Shown here one piece after another: positions 52,539-61,898 of a DNA stretch of 64,000 nucleotides. Position 1 is the stretch's first letter, and each line of letters starts with the position of its first letter. Below the pieces are notes generated by a model that searched no databases, was not told where the DNA came from, and saw only the letters and a program-made list of their open reading frames with translations. The position numbers were made by a program, and so were the translations under genes. This stretch comes from Pedobacter deserti (GTDB lineage Bacteria > Bacteroidota > Bacteroidia > Sphingobacteriales > Sphingobacteriaceae), in the NCBI RefSeq assembly GCF_024436415.1, contig NZ_JAFMZQ010000001.1, forward strand, positions 1,302,001-1,366,000. Reading direction: 5' to 3'.

Positions 52539-55500
52539 TTAACTAAGCCATACCCTGAGCATAGAGACCAGTTTGTCGATATCTACCGGCTTGCTGATAT
52601 AATCATTAGCCCCGGCTTCAAGGCATTTGTCGCGGTCACTTTTCATGGCTTTGGCCGTCAGCGCAATGATCGGTAGTCGCTCATATGTTTTATCGGTCCT
52701 AATTGTCCGCATGGCCTCATAGCCATCCATCTCTGGCATCATAATGTCCATAAGGATCAGGTCGGTGTCGGGATGATCCTTAAGTTTTCGGATGGCTTCC
52801 ATGCCGTTATGTGCAATGGCGATTTGAAGTTCGTAACCCTGTAGTGCGCTCGATAGTGCAAAAATATTTCGCATGTCATCGTCTGCGATCAGAATCTTTT
52901 TGTTTTTTAATGCTTTCTCGAGCGTGGAGACCGGTTGCTGATGCTTGGTGCTGGATGGGAACTTATCGGTAGCATCCAGTTTGTTCATGAACAAGCTGAT
53001 CTCGTCGATAATCCGATCGTTCGACTTTGATGATTTCAAGACCAGTGCATCCGTATATTTCAGAATACGGGTCATTTGATCATCGGTCAGTTCCATAGAG
53101 GTATTGATAACAACAGGTACCTGTTGTGCTTTGGCTTTGATATGATCAAGCAGATCGAAGCCAGAGATGTCAGGTAACTTCAGATCGAGGATGATGCAGT
53201 CGAAGGCATGTTGGCTCAACAGGTCCAAGGCCTCTTTACCGCTATAAGCCGGATAGACTTCAGCTTCACGTTGCTGAAGCTGCCGGGCAAGTATTTCGCT
53301 TTGCAGTTCCTGATCTTCTATAAGAAGCACTTTGCGTGGCTGGTTGGTGGCAAATGTTGTTAGTTTGCTGAATATAACATCAAGCTCTTCTTTTTCCACA
53401 GGTTTTTTCAGGAAACCAACGGCACCTTTTTGTTGTGCCAGATTTTCTTTCTCGTCTCCGGCCGACATGATATGTACCGGGATGTGTTTCGTGGCTGGGT
53501 CGGACTTAAGCTTTTTAAGAACCGTCCAGCCATCCATTACGGGAAGGATAATATCAAGAATAATGGCGTCAGGAAGAAGCTTTTGTGCGCGATTCAAGCC
53601 TTCATCGCCACTATGTGCAAGTATAGCTTCAAACCCCCTTTCTTCTGCGTAGCTTTTCAGGATGTCAGCAAAGACCTGATCGTCCTCAATAATCAGTATC
53701 CGCCGTACCTGCGGTGTCTGCTGCGTGGCATGCTCTAGATGGATTTTGGTATTTAGCAGCATTTCACCGGCAGCCTGGTCAGAAGGGTGGTCTGACTGAA
53801 CTTGATGCGGTGCAGTTTCAGGCAAATACAGTGTGAAAATGCTTCCTTTGCCCGGTTCACTCATGACCCGCAGCTCGCCTCCCAGCACGAATGCAAGCTC
53901 TTTGCTGATGGAAAGCCCCAGCCCCGTACCGCCATATTTGCGGCTCGTAGATCCGTCGGCCTGCTTAAAGGCCTCAAAGATAAGTTGCTGCTTGTCGTGA
54001 GATATGCCAATGCCAGTGTCTTTAACTGAAAATGCGATCACATTTTCTCCAGCATTGCTGAGGTTCGACGAGAAAAACTCTGTCTGTTCGGGCCGCCCGA
54101 TGTTTAACGAGATTTCGCCTTCCTCCGGGGTAAACTTGAAGGCATTTGAGAGTAGGTTTTTGATGATTTGCTGCAGGCGGAGATCGTCGGTAAGTATAGT
54201 TGTGGGCAGGTCGGGTGATATACTTGTATTGAATTTGATCTTTTTGCTGTTGGCCACTTCTGTAAACAATGATTCAATATCGCTTTTGACATTTTGTAAT
54301 GGAACTTGCTCTATGGAAAGCTCGATTTTACCTGATTCGATTTTTGACAGGTCGAGGATGTCGTTAATCAGTGTAAGAAGCTCACTGCCTGCGTTATGGA
54401 TCACCCCGGCATATTTGATTTGTTCGTTGTTGAGATTTTCTGAGCGATTTTCTTTAAGGATTTTTGCTAGGATGAGAATGCTGTTCAGAGGCGTTCTGAG
54501 TTCATGGCTCATGTTGGCCAGAAATTCTGATTTATACTGGCTGGAAAGTTCGAGTTCCCGGGCCTTTAAACTCATTGCCTCTCTGGCCTGGTTTACGACC
54601 AGGTTCTGCTCTTCCAATTGACGAGCTTTTTCTTCGAGTTCAGCATTGGTTTGCCGCAGTTCTTCCTGTTGAACCCGCAGTTCTTCTTCTGATGCTTGAA
54701 GTTGCTCAGATTTGTGTGTAAGTTCTTCGTTGGCTGTTCTTAATTCCTCCTGCTGGCACTCGAGTTCCTCCGCCTGACTCTGGGTCTGGTCGAACAATGC
54801 CTTCATTCTGATTCGGGCCATGGCACTATTGAGGGCAATACCGATGTTCTCTGTGATATTGTTCAGAAAGGCTAGTACGGCTTCATCGGGCGAAGCGATC
54901 ATTCCAAGTTCGATAATGGCGATCGTTTTGTTCTGGAAAAGAACGGGCACTATGACAATATTTCTCGGATCGGTTTGACCTAGCCCGGAACTTATGTTCA
55001 GGTAACCCGAAGGCAGGTTGGATAGAATTTTTAGCTGCTGGTCACGTGCACATTGTCCGATATATCCTTCCCCCATGTGGTATACCTTTTCGGTGTCGGC
55101 GATGTTGCAGGCATAGCCACCTGAAAATGTAAAATCCTCACCTGAGCCAGACGATACAAAGATACATCCTACCTGAGCTTCTATATGCTTGCACACGGCT
55201 GTGGTGATCCTGTCACCAAGCTCGTTTAACTCCTGTTCTCCGCGCATTGCTACGTTGACCGCGCCGGCACCCCGGAGCAGCCAGTTTTTCTGCTCATTGT
55301 CGGCCGAGATCTTCTCAAGTCTGAGGTTAGACTCACGGATATGTTCCTCCGTAAGTTTTTGCTGATCAAACGTGCGCTTGATATACGAGAAAAGGAAGAG
55401 GATGAGTCCGAAAATGATGAGAGCGCTTACGAGCACGATGAGGCCGCTTCTTTTACTGCTGCTTTCAGTTGCTGCCGTTCGCTTAGCCAATAACTTGTAT

Positions 55501-55994
55501 TCCTCCGAGATCATTCTTTGACTGATGTTGAATATCCGGTTTTTATAGAGCTGGCCTGTTCCCGACATCACGCGTGCCGAACTCGCCGCCGAGCCTTGCT
55601 CCTCATGAAGTTTCAGCACAAGTTTCATCTCATTGACCTTATCCAGTGCACGCATATAAAGGGAGTCGGCCAGACGGACCTGTTCTGGATTTTCCTGAAT
55701 AAGCTGGCGCAACTTTTTAACCGTTGGCAGGATTTTGTCTGCGCTGTTATTATAGGGGATAAGGTATTTTTTTTCTTTGGCTATGACGTATCCTCTCATC
55801 CCCGTTTCGGCATTTAAGACTTGTGTCTCGACTTCCTTTACCAGATTGATCACATCGTACGTATGTGTTTGCCATTTTATATCCTTTTTCATCACATCAA
55901 TACTGACATAGGACGTAATTGCCGAAAGCAGAACGAATAATAATGAGATAGCAAAACCTGTAAAGACCTGCTGCTTAAAGGATAAGTTTACCAT
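52539..55994 (-). CDS. Membrane hybrid histidine kinase, CHASE3-GAF-HK-REC-REC-REC
   Basis: 1151 residues. Two membrane helices (FAISLLFVLLSAITSYV and LIVLVSALIIFGLILFLFSYI) frame a CHASE3 periplasmic sensor (about 40-180). Then a GAF domain (235-390), a long Q/E-rich coiled coil (about 400-480, EELECQQEELRTANEELTHK), HisKA (LANMSHELRTPLNSILILAK), HATPase ([12 protein letters not shown]), and three receivers with phospho-Asp in IILDIILPVMDGW, IILDLKLPDISGF and LMDIMMPEMDGYEAM. First gene of a three-gene leftward operon with cheR and the REC-HK-REC kinase. Signals unknown. Confidence 0.96.
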   Translation of the reverse strand: MVNLSFKQQVFTGFAISLLFVLLSAITSYVSIDVMKKDIKWQTHTYDVINLVKEVETQVLNAETGMRGYVIAKEKKYLIPYNNSADKILPTVKKLRQLIQENPEQVRLADSLYMRALDKVNEMKLVLKLHEEQGSAASSARVMSGTGQLYKNRIFNISQRMISEEYKLLAKRTAATESSSKRSGLIVLVSALIIFGLILFLFSYIKRTFDQQKLTEEHIRESNLRLEKISADNEQKNWLLRGAGAVNVAMRGEQELNELGDRITTAVCKHIEAQVGCIFVSSGSGEDFTFSGGYACNIADTEKVYHMGEGYIGQCARDQQLKILSNLPSGYLNISSGLGQTDPRNIVIVPVLFQNKTIAIIELGMIASPDEAVLAFLNNITENIGIALNSAMARIRMKALFDQTQSQAEELECQQEELRTANEELTHKSEQLQASEEELRVQQEELRQTNAELEEKARQLEEQNLVVNQAREAMSLKARELELSSQYKSEFLANMSHELRTPLNSILILAKILKENRSENLNNEQIKYAGVIHNAGSELLTLINDILDLSKIESGKIELSIEQVPLQNVKSDIESLFTEVANSKKIKFNTSISPDLPTTILTDDLRLQQIIKNLLSNAFKFTPEEGEISLNIGRPEQTEFFSSNLSNAGENVIAFSVKDTGIGISHDKQQLIFEAFKQADGSTSRKYGGTGLGLSISKELAFVLGGELRVMSEPGKGSIFTLYLPETAPHQVQSDHPSDQAAGEMLLNTKIHLEHATQQTPQVRRILIIEDDQVFADILKSYAEERGFEAILAHSGDEGLNRAQKLLPDAIILDIILPVMDGWTVLKKLKSDPATKHIPVHIMSAGDEKENLAQQKGAVGFLKKPVEKEELDVIFSKLTTFATNQPRKVLLIEDQELQSEILARQLQQREAEVYPAYSGKEALDLLSQHAFDCIILDLKLPDISGFDLLDHIKAKAQQVPVVINTSMELTDDQMTRILKYTDALVLKSSKSNDRIIDEISLFMNKLDATDKFPSSTKHQQPVSTLEKALKNKKILIADDDMRNIFALSSALQGYELQIAIAHNGMEAIRKLKDHPDTDLILMDIMMPEMDGYEAMRTIRTDKTYERLPIIALTAKAMKSDRDKCLEAGANDYISKPVDIDKLVSMLRVWLS

Positions 55995-56072
55995 ATGCCC
56001 GACATTTATTATGATTCATAACCTTTGGCAATAATAATCAATATATCTGGTTCGGAAATACCTCAGGCTGTT

Positions 56073-56762
56073 TTACAGGATGAGTGTTTGTAGCGACTGG
56101 CTATATGTTTGTCCGACGGGAAGGGGCTGCGTTCCTAACCATACCTGGTATTTGTCAAATTTAGTGATTCGGTCTCTTGCTACGGCATAGGTTCTGTGAA
56201 TGCGGACAAAACTGTTAAGGGGCATGGAATTGAGCATGTCGTTAAAGGGTAGGCGGGTACTAAGGGTTTTGTTGCTCGTTAAGACGAGCCTTGTATAGTT
56301 TCCGGAGGCTTCGATATACAAGATATCGCTTAAGTTTACTTTGACTTGTTCGTATCCGTCTTTTATAAAGATGCTGGTGGGAGTGTGCGCATGGGATGTG
56401 CTGCTCCTGAACTGGTACAGATCAAGAGCCTTGTTACAAGCTTTAAGAAATCTGGATAGGGAGAATGGTTTTAGCAGATAGTCTACTGCGTTTAGTTCGA
56501 ATCCGGTTATGGCATGCTCCGAATAAGCGGTTGTGAATATAACCATAGGCTTGTGTGACAAGCTGTTGAAAAAATCGATCCCACTGATGTCCGGCATTTT
56601 AATATCCAGGAAAATAAGGTCGACCTGGTTGGCCTGGAGGTACTGGATTGCTGAAAAAGCGTTCGTGAAGCTAGCACTGAGATTAATAAAGGGAACTTTA
56701 GAGGCGTGCGATTTTACTACGTCCAGCGCGATGGGTTCGTCGTCTATGGCAATTGCGATCAT
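56073..56762 (-). CDS. LytTR-family response regulator
   Basis: 229 residues. Receiver with DDEP (IAIDDEPIALDVVKSHA) and phospho-Asp in LIFLDIKMPDISGIDFF, then a LytTR DNA-binding domain: IFIKDGYEQVKVNLSDILYI, EASGNYTRLVL, MPLNSFVRIHRTYAVARDRI. It pairs with the LytS-like kinase gene 8 bases upstream. LytTR proteins bind direct repeats about two helical turns apart; such repeats lie upstream of the kinase gene at 58226-58258. Confidence 0.96.
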   Translation of the reverse strand: MIAIAIDDEPIALDVVKSHASKVPFINLSASFTNAFSAIQYLQANQVDLIFLDIKMPDISGIDFFNSLSHKPMVIFTTAYSEHAITGFELNAVDYLLKPFSLSRFLKACNKALDLYQFRSSTSHAHTPTSIFIKDGYEQVKVNLSDILYIEASGNYTRLVLTSNKTLSTRLPFNDMLNSMPLNSFVRIHRTYAVARDRITKFDKYQVWLGTQPLPVGQTYSQSLQTLIL

Positions 56763-56770
56763 GTTTAAAG

Positions 56771-58171
56771 TTAAGCATTATCATGCAAATCGACGGTCAG
56801 GTGAACAAAGAATTCGCTGGCGTTTTCTCTGATAATCAGTTCATGCCGCTTGGGATAGATGAGCTCTAAACGACGGCTTACGTTTTGCAAGCCGATCCCG
56901 CTATTGGCATGTTCGGGGTCGTTATCGGTTTTTTTGTGGATGCTGTTGATCACATCCAGGTATAACTTGTTGTCTATATAATTTAGGGTCACCCTAATAT
57001 GGGAAGGGCGTTGCAGACTGATTCCGTGTTTAAAGGCATTTTCAATGAAGGGTATTAAAAGCATTGGGGTGATATAATGTCCTTTAGTATCGTCTTCTAT
57101 TTGTATGTCGATATTGATGTTGGCTGAGGCGCCGGTTCGCAGCTTTTGGATGGTGACGTAGTTTTTGAGGTATTCTATGTCCCTTGACAACGGAATTTTA
57201 TTTTCCAGGTTTTCATGTAGCATAAATCTCATCATGTCTCCCAGTATCTGTATGCCTTCACTGGTGCGCTCTGCATTTTCCTGCAGGGCTGTTCCGTAGA
57301 TGGTGTTCAGGGCATTAAATAGGAAATGTGGGTTTATTTGAGATTTTAGAAAGGTGAGTGAGGCATCGGATCTCCCCAGTTCAGTTTTCAAGGATCTGAT
57401 TTCTTCGGCGTCTTTCCTGTTTCGCGTTTTGAATATATACCACGCAAACAAGGGCACAGCCAGAAGTTGTGTGGGAAGGTTAAGGAGGAGTGCTGTTTGC
57501 CGGACACTCTCTTGCACATAGTTGTTGCCCGGAAAGAATAACTCCAGAATTGTCGCGACTGCTGCGAAGGTAAGCGCAGCGGTGATTATGATCTGGCCGG
57601 TGAACCGCAGGGCGGGCCGCCGTTTATGCGCTGTAATGGGAATTATATAGTATAGCAGGAATAAAAAATGGAGAATGGCGATTGGTAGTGAAGAGGAAAA
57701 ATATGCTTTAGTGTCCGCGTTGCCATTCACAAATACGATACTCGCATGGGCGAAGATCAAGGTTGCAAAAAGTATAATAGCATCTTTATATAGTCTATTG
57801 CCGGGGTTCTGTTTGGCTGAACCGAAATAGATGGCCATCATTTTTATGGCAAGCAGGACTGAAAAATAGACGCTGATTATTTCTGTGAGAAAGAGTAGAT
57901 GGATCAGTATACATAGCAGGATTACGGCGTTTGATGGTTTTTGCTCTTCCTGTTCCATTTGCGGCTGGACATGCAGGCACAGCAAAAGGTAGCAAACGCT
58001 GGTCACCATATGGCTAAAGAAAAGCGTTAGCCAAAAGTTGTTAAAGTAAACGTGGTCTCTGATGGAGTAGTGGTCGCTTATGGCCTGGGCGCTCGAAAAC
58101 AATAGTGCGAGCACAACGCATGCATTGAATGCGATTAATTCCATTTTGGTGATCTCTTTTAATCTGGTCAT
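56771..58171 (-). CDS. LytS/YehU-like sensor histidine kinase
   Basis: 466 residues. About six to seven membrane helices in the first 250 residues (for example FNNFWLTLFFSHMVTSVCYLL and LLNLPTQLLAVPLFAWYIF), then a coiled coil and the His_kinase domain: phospho-His in LKSQINPHFLFNALNTIYG, N-box IPFIENAFKHGI, SGIGLQNVSRRLELIY. It has the 5TMR-like plan without a clear ligand domain. Co-transcribed with the LytTR gene. An internal ATG (MELIAF) ten codons in is another start. Confidence 0.94.
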   Translation of the reverse strand: MTRLKEITKMELIAFNACVVLALLFSSAQAISDHYSIRDHVYFNNFWLTLFFSHMVTSVCYLLLCLHVQPQMEQEEQKPSNAVILLCILIHLLFLTEIISVYFSVLLAIKMMAIYFGSAKQNPGNRLYKDAIILFATLIFAHASIVFVNGNADTKAYFSSSLPIAILHFLFLLYYIIPITAHKRRPALRFTGQIIITAALTFAAVATILELFFPGNNYVQESVRQTALLLNLPTQLLAVPLFAWYIFKTRNRKDAEEIRSLKTELGRSDASLTFLKSQINPHFLFNALNTIYGTALQENAERTSEGIQILGDMMRFMLHENLENKIPLSRDIEYLKNYVTIQKLRTGASANINIDIQIEDDTKGHYITPMLLIPFIENAFKHGISLQRPSHIRVTLNYIDNKLYLDVINSIHKKTDNDPEHANSGIGLQNVSRRLELIYPKRHELIIRENASEFFVHLTVDLHDNA

Positions 58172-58225
58172 GATTACTCATAATATATGGTGCAATACTA
58201 CTAAGCTTTGCAACGTGAATGATAA

Positions 58226-58258
58226 AAATGTGACGAATGACCTTATAAATGTGACGAA
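58226..58258 (-). promoter_or_regulatory. Direct repeat, candidate LytTR binding site
   Basis: AAATGTGACGAA occurs exactly at 58226-58237 and at 58247-58258, start-to-start distance 21 bases, i.e. two helical turns, and on the minus strand reads TTCGTCACATTT twice. It lies 55-87 bases upstream of the LytS-like gene. The spacing is that of LytTR sites, so autoregulation of the pair is likely. It also lies between that gene and the divergent ArsC/Spx-like gene at 58278. Confidence 0.7.
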
Positions 58259-58277
58259 CATGGGCTATTTTTGCCCC

Positions 58278-58628
58278 ATGATCATTTATGGAATACCAAA
58301 TTGCAACTCGGTGAAGAAGGCGATCACGAGCCTTGATAAGCATGGGCTGGCATACACTTTTCATGACTTTAAAAAGGAAGGCGTGACTGCGGAAAAATTA
58401 AACCGGTGGTGCGATGTCTTTGGCTGGGAGAAGGTGCTCAACAAGAAGGGGACGACCTGGAGAAAACTGTCGGCCGAGGAACAAGCAGGGGTCGGCGACC
58501 AGGAGAGTGCTATTGCTTTGATGCTTGGGTATCCGAGTTTGATTAAGCGTCCGGTACTTGAGGTAGCGGGAGAACCCGCACTTATCGGCTTTGATGAGGG
58601 CACGTACGTTGCACTTAAAAAAAACTAG
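58278..58628 (+). CDS. ArsC/Spx-like (YffB-type) reductase-fold protein
   Basis: 116 residues from the ATG at 58278 ([20 protein letters not shown]); the frame is open from 58080 but the family starts here. Thioredoxin-like fold with a single active-site cysteine in PNCNSVKKA, followed by FHDFKKEGV and [15 protein letters not shown], and the LIKRPVLEV motif. This is the ArsC-like/YffB group, often annotated as arsenate reductase, but many members act on glutathione or regulate RNA polymerase. It is not the enzyme of the ars operon. TATTTTTG at 58266-58273 is a possible -7 box. Confidence 0.9.
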   Translation: MIIYGIPNCNSVKKAITSLDKHGLAYTFHDFKKEGVTAEKLNRWCDVFGWEKVLNKKGTTWRKLSAEEQAGVGDQESAIALMLGYPSLIKRPVLEVAGEPALIGFDEGTYVALKKN

Positions 58629-58674
58629 AAAACCCGCGAAAAAGAATATCTTTATTTTTCGTTTAACCGACCAT

Positions 58675-60639
58675 ATGTTTATGTTGAATAAGACAACCTT
58701 CGTATTAGTTGCACTATGTGTAATGGGCCTGAATGCTGCTGCGCAATCCGGACTAAAAAGTAACTATGATCCTCATGCGGCATTTAGTCCGCTCTTTTAT
58801 ACGCAGAATGGGAACGAGTATCGTTCTGCGAGTGGGTATCCCGGTCCGAAGTACTGGCAGAACCGGGCCGACTATGCGATCTCTGCTGAGTTGGATGATG
58901 TGAAACATATGGTGACCGGATCGGTCACGATCACCTACCAGAATAATAGTCCTGATCCGTTGCCTTACCTATGGCTGCAACTGGATCAGAATTTGTTTTC
59001 CGAGGAGTCGAGAGGAAATGCCCTGATTCCTGCCGGAAGTCGTTACGGTGCGAGAGGAGAGAAACTGGATGGAGGATATACGATCAAGGGGTTGACGGTT
59101 TTACAGAAACAAAAGGCGGTTAAATTCACTTCTGTTATAGAAGACACCAGGATGCAGATCCGTTTGGATCAACCGCTTTCGGCATCCGGTGACGTGATTA
59201 CCATTAAAATGGATTTTTCTTTTATTGTCCCGGTAAACGGATCGGACAGGATGGGGCATTTGTCGACAAAGAACGGGGAGATATATTCGATTGCCCAGTG
59301 GTTTCCAAGGATGAGTGTTTATGATGATGTACTGGGATGGAACACTTTGCCGTACTGGGGTGCAGGGGAGTTCTACTGTGAATACGGAGATGTGGACTTC
59401 AGTGTTACAGCGCCAGCCAGTCATATTGTGATGGGATCGGGGGAGTTGCTGAATCCTCAGGATGTATTTACCCCGGTTCAGCTGCAGCGATGGAATGCGG
59501 CAAAAGACAGTGATAAGAAAGTGACGGTGCGTACCGCAGGGGAGGTAAATGAGAAATCTTCGAGGCCGGCGAAGGAGAAGCTTACATGGAAGTTCCGCAT
59601 GAAGAATACACGTGATGTGGCCTGGGGTTCTTCGAAGGCGTTTATTCTTGAGGCTGCAAGGATAAATCTTCCAAGCGGGAAGAAGTCGCTCGCCGTTGCA
59701 GCGCATCCGGTGGAAAGTAATGGTAATGATGGCTACGGACGCGCCGTGGAGTATGTGAAAGCTTCCGTGGAACATTACTCGCAAAAATGGTTCGAATATC
59801 CTTACCCGATGGCTATAAATGTGGCAAGTAACGTTGGTGGGATGGAATATCCGGGTATCGTTTTTTGTGGATGGCAGGCAAAAAATGAGGATGCCTGGGG
59901 TGTGATTGATCATGAATTTGGTCACACCTGGTTTCCCATGATTGTGGGGAGCAATGAGCGTAAATACGGCTGGATGGATGAGGGCTTTAATACCTTCATC
60001 AACGGCTTGTCTTCTGCGGCTTTCAATAATGGAGAGTATAAACCTGAAAAACTTGATATGCATAAGGTTGCTGAATATCTCGCGCAGCCTGAGCTTGAAT
60101 ATATTATGCTTACGCCAGATGCGATGGTGGAACGCAATATTGGTAACAACCTGTACAGTAAACCAGGCTGGGGACTTGAAATACTTAGAAATGAGGTTTT
60201 AGGGGCAGACCGGTTTGACTATGCATTCAGGAAATATATTGAGCAATGGGCATATAAGCATCCTACTCCGGTGGATTTCTTTCGCGCTATAGAAAACGGT
60301 GCAGGTGAGGATCTTTCCTGGTTTTGGAGAGGTTGGTTTATGTCGAACTGGAAAATGGATCAGGCTGTTGTAGATGTGAAGCCAGCCAAGGGCGGTGAGG
60401 CAGGTGGGTATGACATTACGGTCGCTAATCTTGAGCAGCTGCCGATGCCTGTCATATTGCAGGTAAAAATGAAAAGTGGGAAAACTGATATTGTCAGGTT
60501 GCCGGTTGATGTTTGGATGCGAAATAAAATATGGACGGTGAAATATCCTGCTGCTGAGGAAGTGGTGTCGGTGGTTCTGGACCCGGAAAAGGTTTTGCCT
60601 GATATGAATACTGCAAATAACAGCTGGAAGAAGAATTAA
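58675..60639 (+). CDS. M1-family zinc metallopeptidase, secreted
   Basis: About 654 residues from the ATG at 58675 ([20 protein letters not shown]), or 58681; the longer frame from 58591 overlaps the preceding gene's end. Signal peptide, N-terminal beta-sandwich, and the gluzincin domain: exopeptidase motif as [13 protein letters not shown] at residues 413-417, the third zinc ligand E436 in [10 protein letters not shown]. These are the M1 hallmark residues (HEXXH-18-E). Likely an aminopeptidase or related endopeptidase in the periplasm or on the cell surface. The domain order is shorter than in PepN. Confidence 0.95.
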   Translation: MFMLNKTTFVLVALCVMGLNAAAQSGLKSNYDPHAAFSPLFYTQNGNEYRSASGYPGPKYWQNRADYAISAELDDVKHMVTGSVTITYQNNSPDPLPYLWLQLDQNLFSEESRGNALIPAGSRYGARGEKLDGGYTIKGLTVLQKQKAVKFTSVIEDTRMQIRLDQPLSASGDVITIKMDFSFIVPVNGSDRMGHLSTKNGEIYSIAQWFPRMSVYDDVLGWNTLPYWGAGEFYCEYGDVDFSVTAPASHIVMGSGELLNPQDVFTPVQLQRWNAAKDSDKKVTVRTAGEVNEKSSRPAKEKLTWKFRMKNTRDVAWGSSKAFILEAARINLPSGKKSLAVAAHPVESNGNDGYGRAVEYVKASVEHYSQKWFEYPYPMAINVASNVGGMEYPGIVFCGWQAKNEDAWGVIDHEFGHTWFPMIVGSNERKYGWMDEGFNTFINGLSSAAFNNGEYKPEKLDMHKVAEYLAQPELEYIMLTPDAMVERNIGNNLYSKPGWGLEILRNEVLGADRFDYAFRKYIEQWAYKHPTPVDFFRAIENGAGEDLSWFWRGWFMSNWKMDQAVVDVKPAKGGEAGGYDITVANLEQLPMPVILQVKMKSGKTDIVRLPVDVWMRNKIWTVKYPAAEEVVSVVLDPEKVLPDMNTANNSWKKN

Positions 60640-60643
60640 TCTG

Positions 60644-60865
60644 ATGACTTCGTCTGAACAAAAGAATAATCCGCTTCACGGAAAAACGCTTGAGTTTATT
60701 CTGAAACAGCTGGTGTGGCATTATGGCTGGGCGGAGCTGGGTTCGATGGTCAGGATCGATTGTTTTTTAAATAATCCGACCATGAATTCCAGTCTGAAAT
60801 TCCTTCGGAAAACCGACTGGGCCCGCAAGAAGGTGGAGAAGCTTTATGTGAACACTTTTCACTAA
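60644..60865 (+). CDS. VF530-family small DNA-binding protein (DUF2132)
   Basis: 73 residues. Whole-length match to the VF530/DUF2132 pattern: [21 protein letters not shown], then [19 protein letters not shown], then [21 protein letters not shown]. Members bind double-stranded DNA and are of unknown physiological role. It starts four bases after the M1 peptidase stop, so the two are probably co-transcribed, an association without known meaning. Confidence 0.93.
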   Translation: MTSSEQKNNPLHGKTLEFILKQLVWHYGWAELGSMVRIDCFLNNPTMNSSLKFLRKTDWARKKVEKLYVNTFH

Positions 60866-60890
60866 TGTGGTATTTTATTTGGTTAACCTA

Positions 60891-60921
60891 TTGATTTATA
60901 AAATGTATTGTCGTACTTTTG
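60891..60921 (+). promoter_or_regulatory. Promoter of the rpsL operon
   Basis: TTG (60891-60893), exactly 20 bases, TACTTTTG (60914-60921), followed by CAGTCC. Perfect fit to the Bacteroidota housekeeping promoter. The leader to the rpsL ATG is about 52 bases. Confidence 0.85.
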
Positions 60922-60979
60922 CAGTCCCTTATTGAGGGGTAAAGTTTTAAAAACATAAAAGAAAAAGCAAAAGGAAACA

Positions 60980-61393
60980 ATGCCAACCATTCAACAATTA
61001 GTTAGAAAAGGTAGAGTAGCACTGGAGTTCAAGAGTAAGTCTCCGGCGTTGGACAGCTGTCCACAGCGAAGAGGTGTATGTACGCGTGTATATACCACTA
61101 CCCCTAAAAAACCAAACTCAGCAATGCGTAAAGTAGCGCGTGTACGTTTAACCAATGGTAAAGAGGTTAACGCATACATCCCTGGAGAAGGTCACAACCT
61201 GCAGGAGCACTCTATCGTATTGATCCGTGGTGGTCGTGTTAAGGATTTACCAGGTGTACGTTATCACATCATCCGTGGCGCCCTTGATACTTCAGGCGTT
61301 GCAGGACGTAATCAGCGTCGTTCGAAATATGGTACTAAGCGTCCTAAACCAGGACAGGCAGCTGCAGCACCAGCAAAGGGTAAAAAGAAATAA
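60980..61393 (+). CDS. rpsL: 30S ribosomal protein S12
   Basis: 137 residues. Decoding-centre protein; streptomycin-resistance positions correspond to the lysines in [13 protein letters not shown] and in the [13 protein letters not shown] region, and both appear wild type. It opens with [19 protein letters not shown], typical of Bacteroidota, and has the lysine/alanine-rich tail APAKGKKK. First gene of the rpsL-rpsG-fusA operon. Confidence 0.98.
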   Translation: MPTIQQLVRKGRVALEFKSKSPALDSCPQRRGVCTRVYTTTPKKPNSAMRKVARVRLTNGKEVNAYIPGEGHNLQEHSIVLIRGGRVKDLPGVRYHIIRGALDTSGVAGRNQRRSKYGTKRPKPGQAAAAPAKGKKK

Positions 61394-61409
61394 TCAGGAG
61401 GAATAAGAA

Positions 61410-61877
61410 ATGAGAAAGTCAAAACCAAAAAAGAGAATCATCCTTCCTGATCCGAAATTTAATGATGTTCAGGTTACAAGGTTTGTAAATAACATGATGT
61501 ACGATGGTAAAAAATCCATCGCTTATGATATTTTTTATGATGCAGTTGAACTTGCCGAGAAAAAAGCTGGTGAAAATGGCTTGGAGGTATGGAAGCGTGC
61601 ATTGTCAAATGTAATGCCTTCAGTTGAAGTTAAATCCCGTCGTGTGGGTGGTGCTAACTTCCAGGTTCCAACAGAAGTAAGACCCGACCGTAAGGTGGCC
61701 TTAGGTATGAAATGGTTGATATCTTTTGCACGTAAGCGCGGAGAAAAGACCATGAAGGAAAAACTGGCAGCTGAAATCGTTTCGGCAGCTAAAGGTGAAG
61801 GTGCTGCAGTTAAGAAGAAAGAGGATACCCATAAGATGGCAGAGGCCAACAAGGCATTCTCGCATTTCCGTTTTTAA
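61410..61877 (+). CDS. rpsG: 30S ribosomal protein S7
   Basis: 155 residues. Nucleates assembly of the small-subunit head. Motifs: [23 protein letters not shown] start ([20 protein letters not shown]), [20 protein letters not shown], and the C-terminal [20 protein letters not shown] end. A GGAGG sequence (61396-61400), complementary to 16S rRNA, lies 9 bases before its ATG, which is unusual in a phylum that rarely uses Shine-Dalgarno sites. 16 bases separate it from rpsL. Confidence 0.98.
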   Translation: MRKSKPKKRIILPDPKFNDVQVTRFVNNMMYDGKKSIAYDIFYDAVELAEKKAGENGLEVWKRALSNVMPSVEVKSRRVGGANFQVPTEVRPDRKVALGMKWLISFARKRGEKTMKEKLAAEIVSAAKGEGAAVKKKEDTHKMAEANKAFSHFRF

Positions 61878-61898
61878 TATATAGGATCCAGAGATAAA

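Noticed and set aside
50115..55994. Chemotaxis operon
   Set aside because: cheR is present, but no cheA, cheW, cheB or receptor gene was found, so I treat it as a signalling operon of another kind.
58278..58628. Second arsenate reductase for the ars operon
   Set aside because: The protein is of the single-cysteine YffB/Spx-like group, lies 30 kb away and next to unrelated genes.
59101..60063. 320-codon antisense frame over the M1 peptidase
   Set aside because: The M1 gene on the other strand has the full zinc motif; the antisense product is rich in H and R and has no family.
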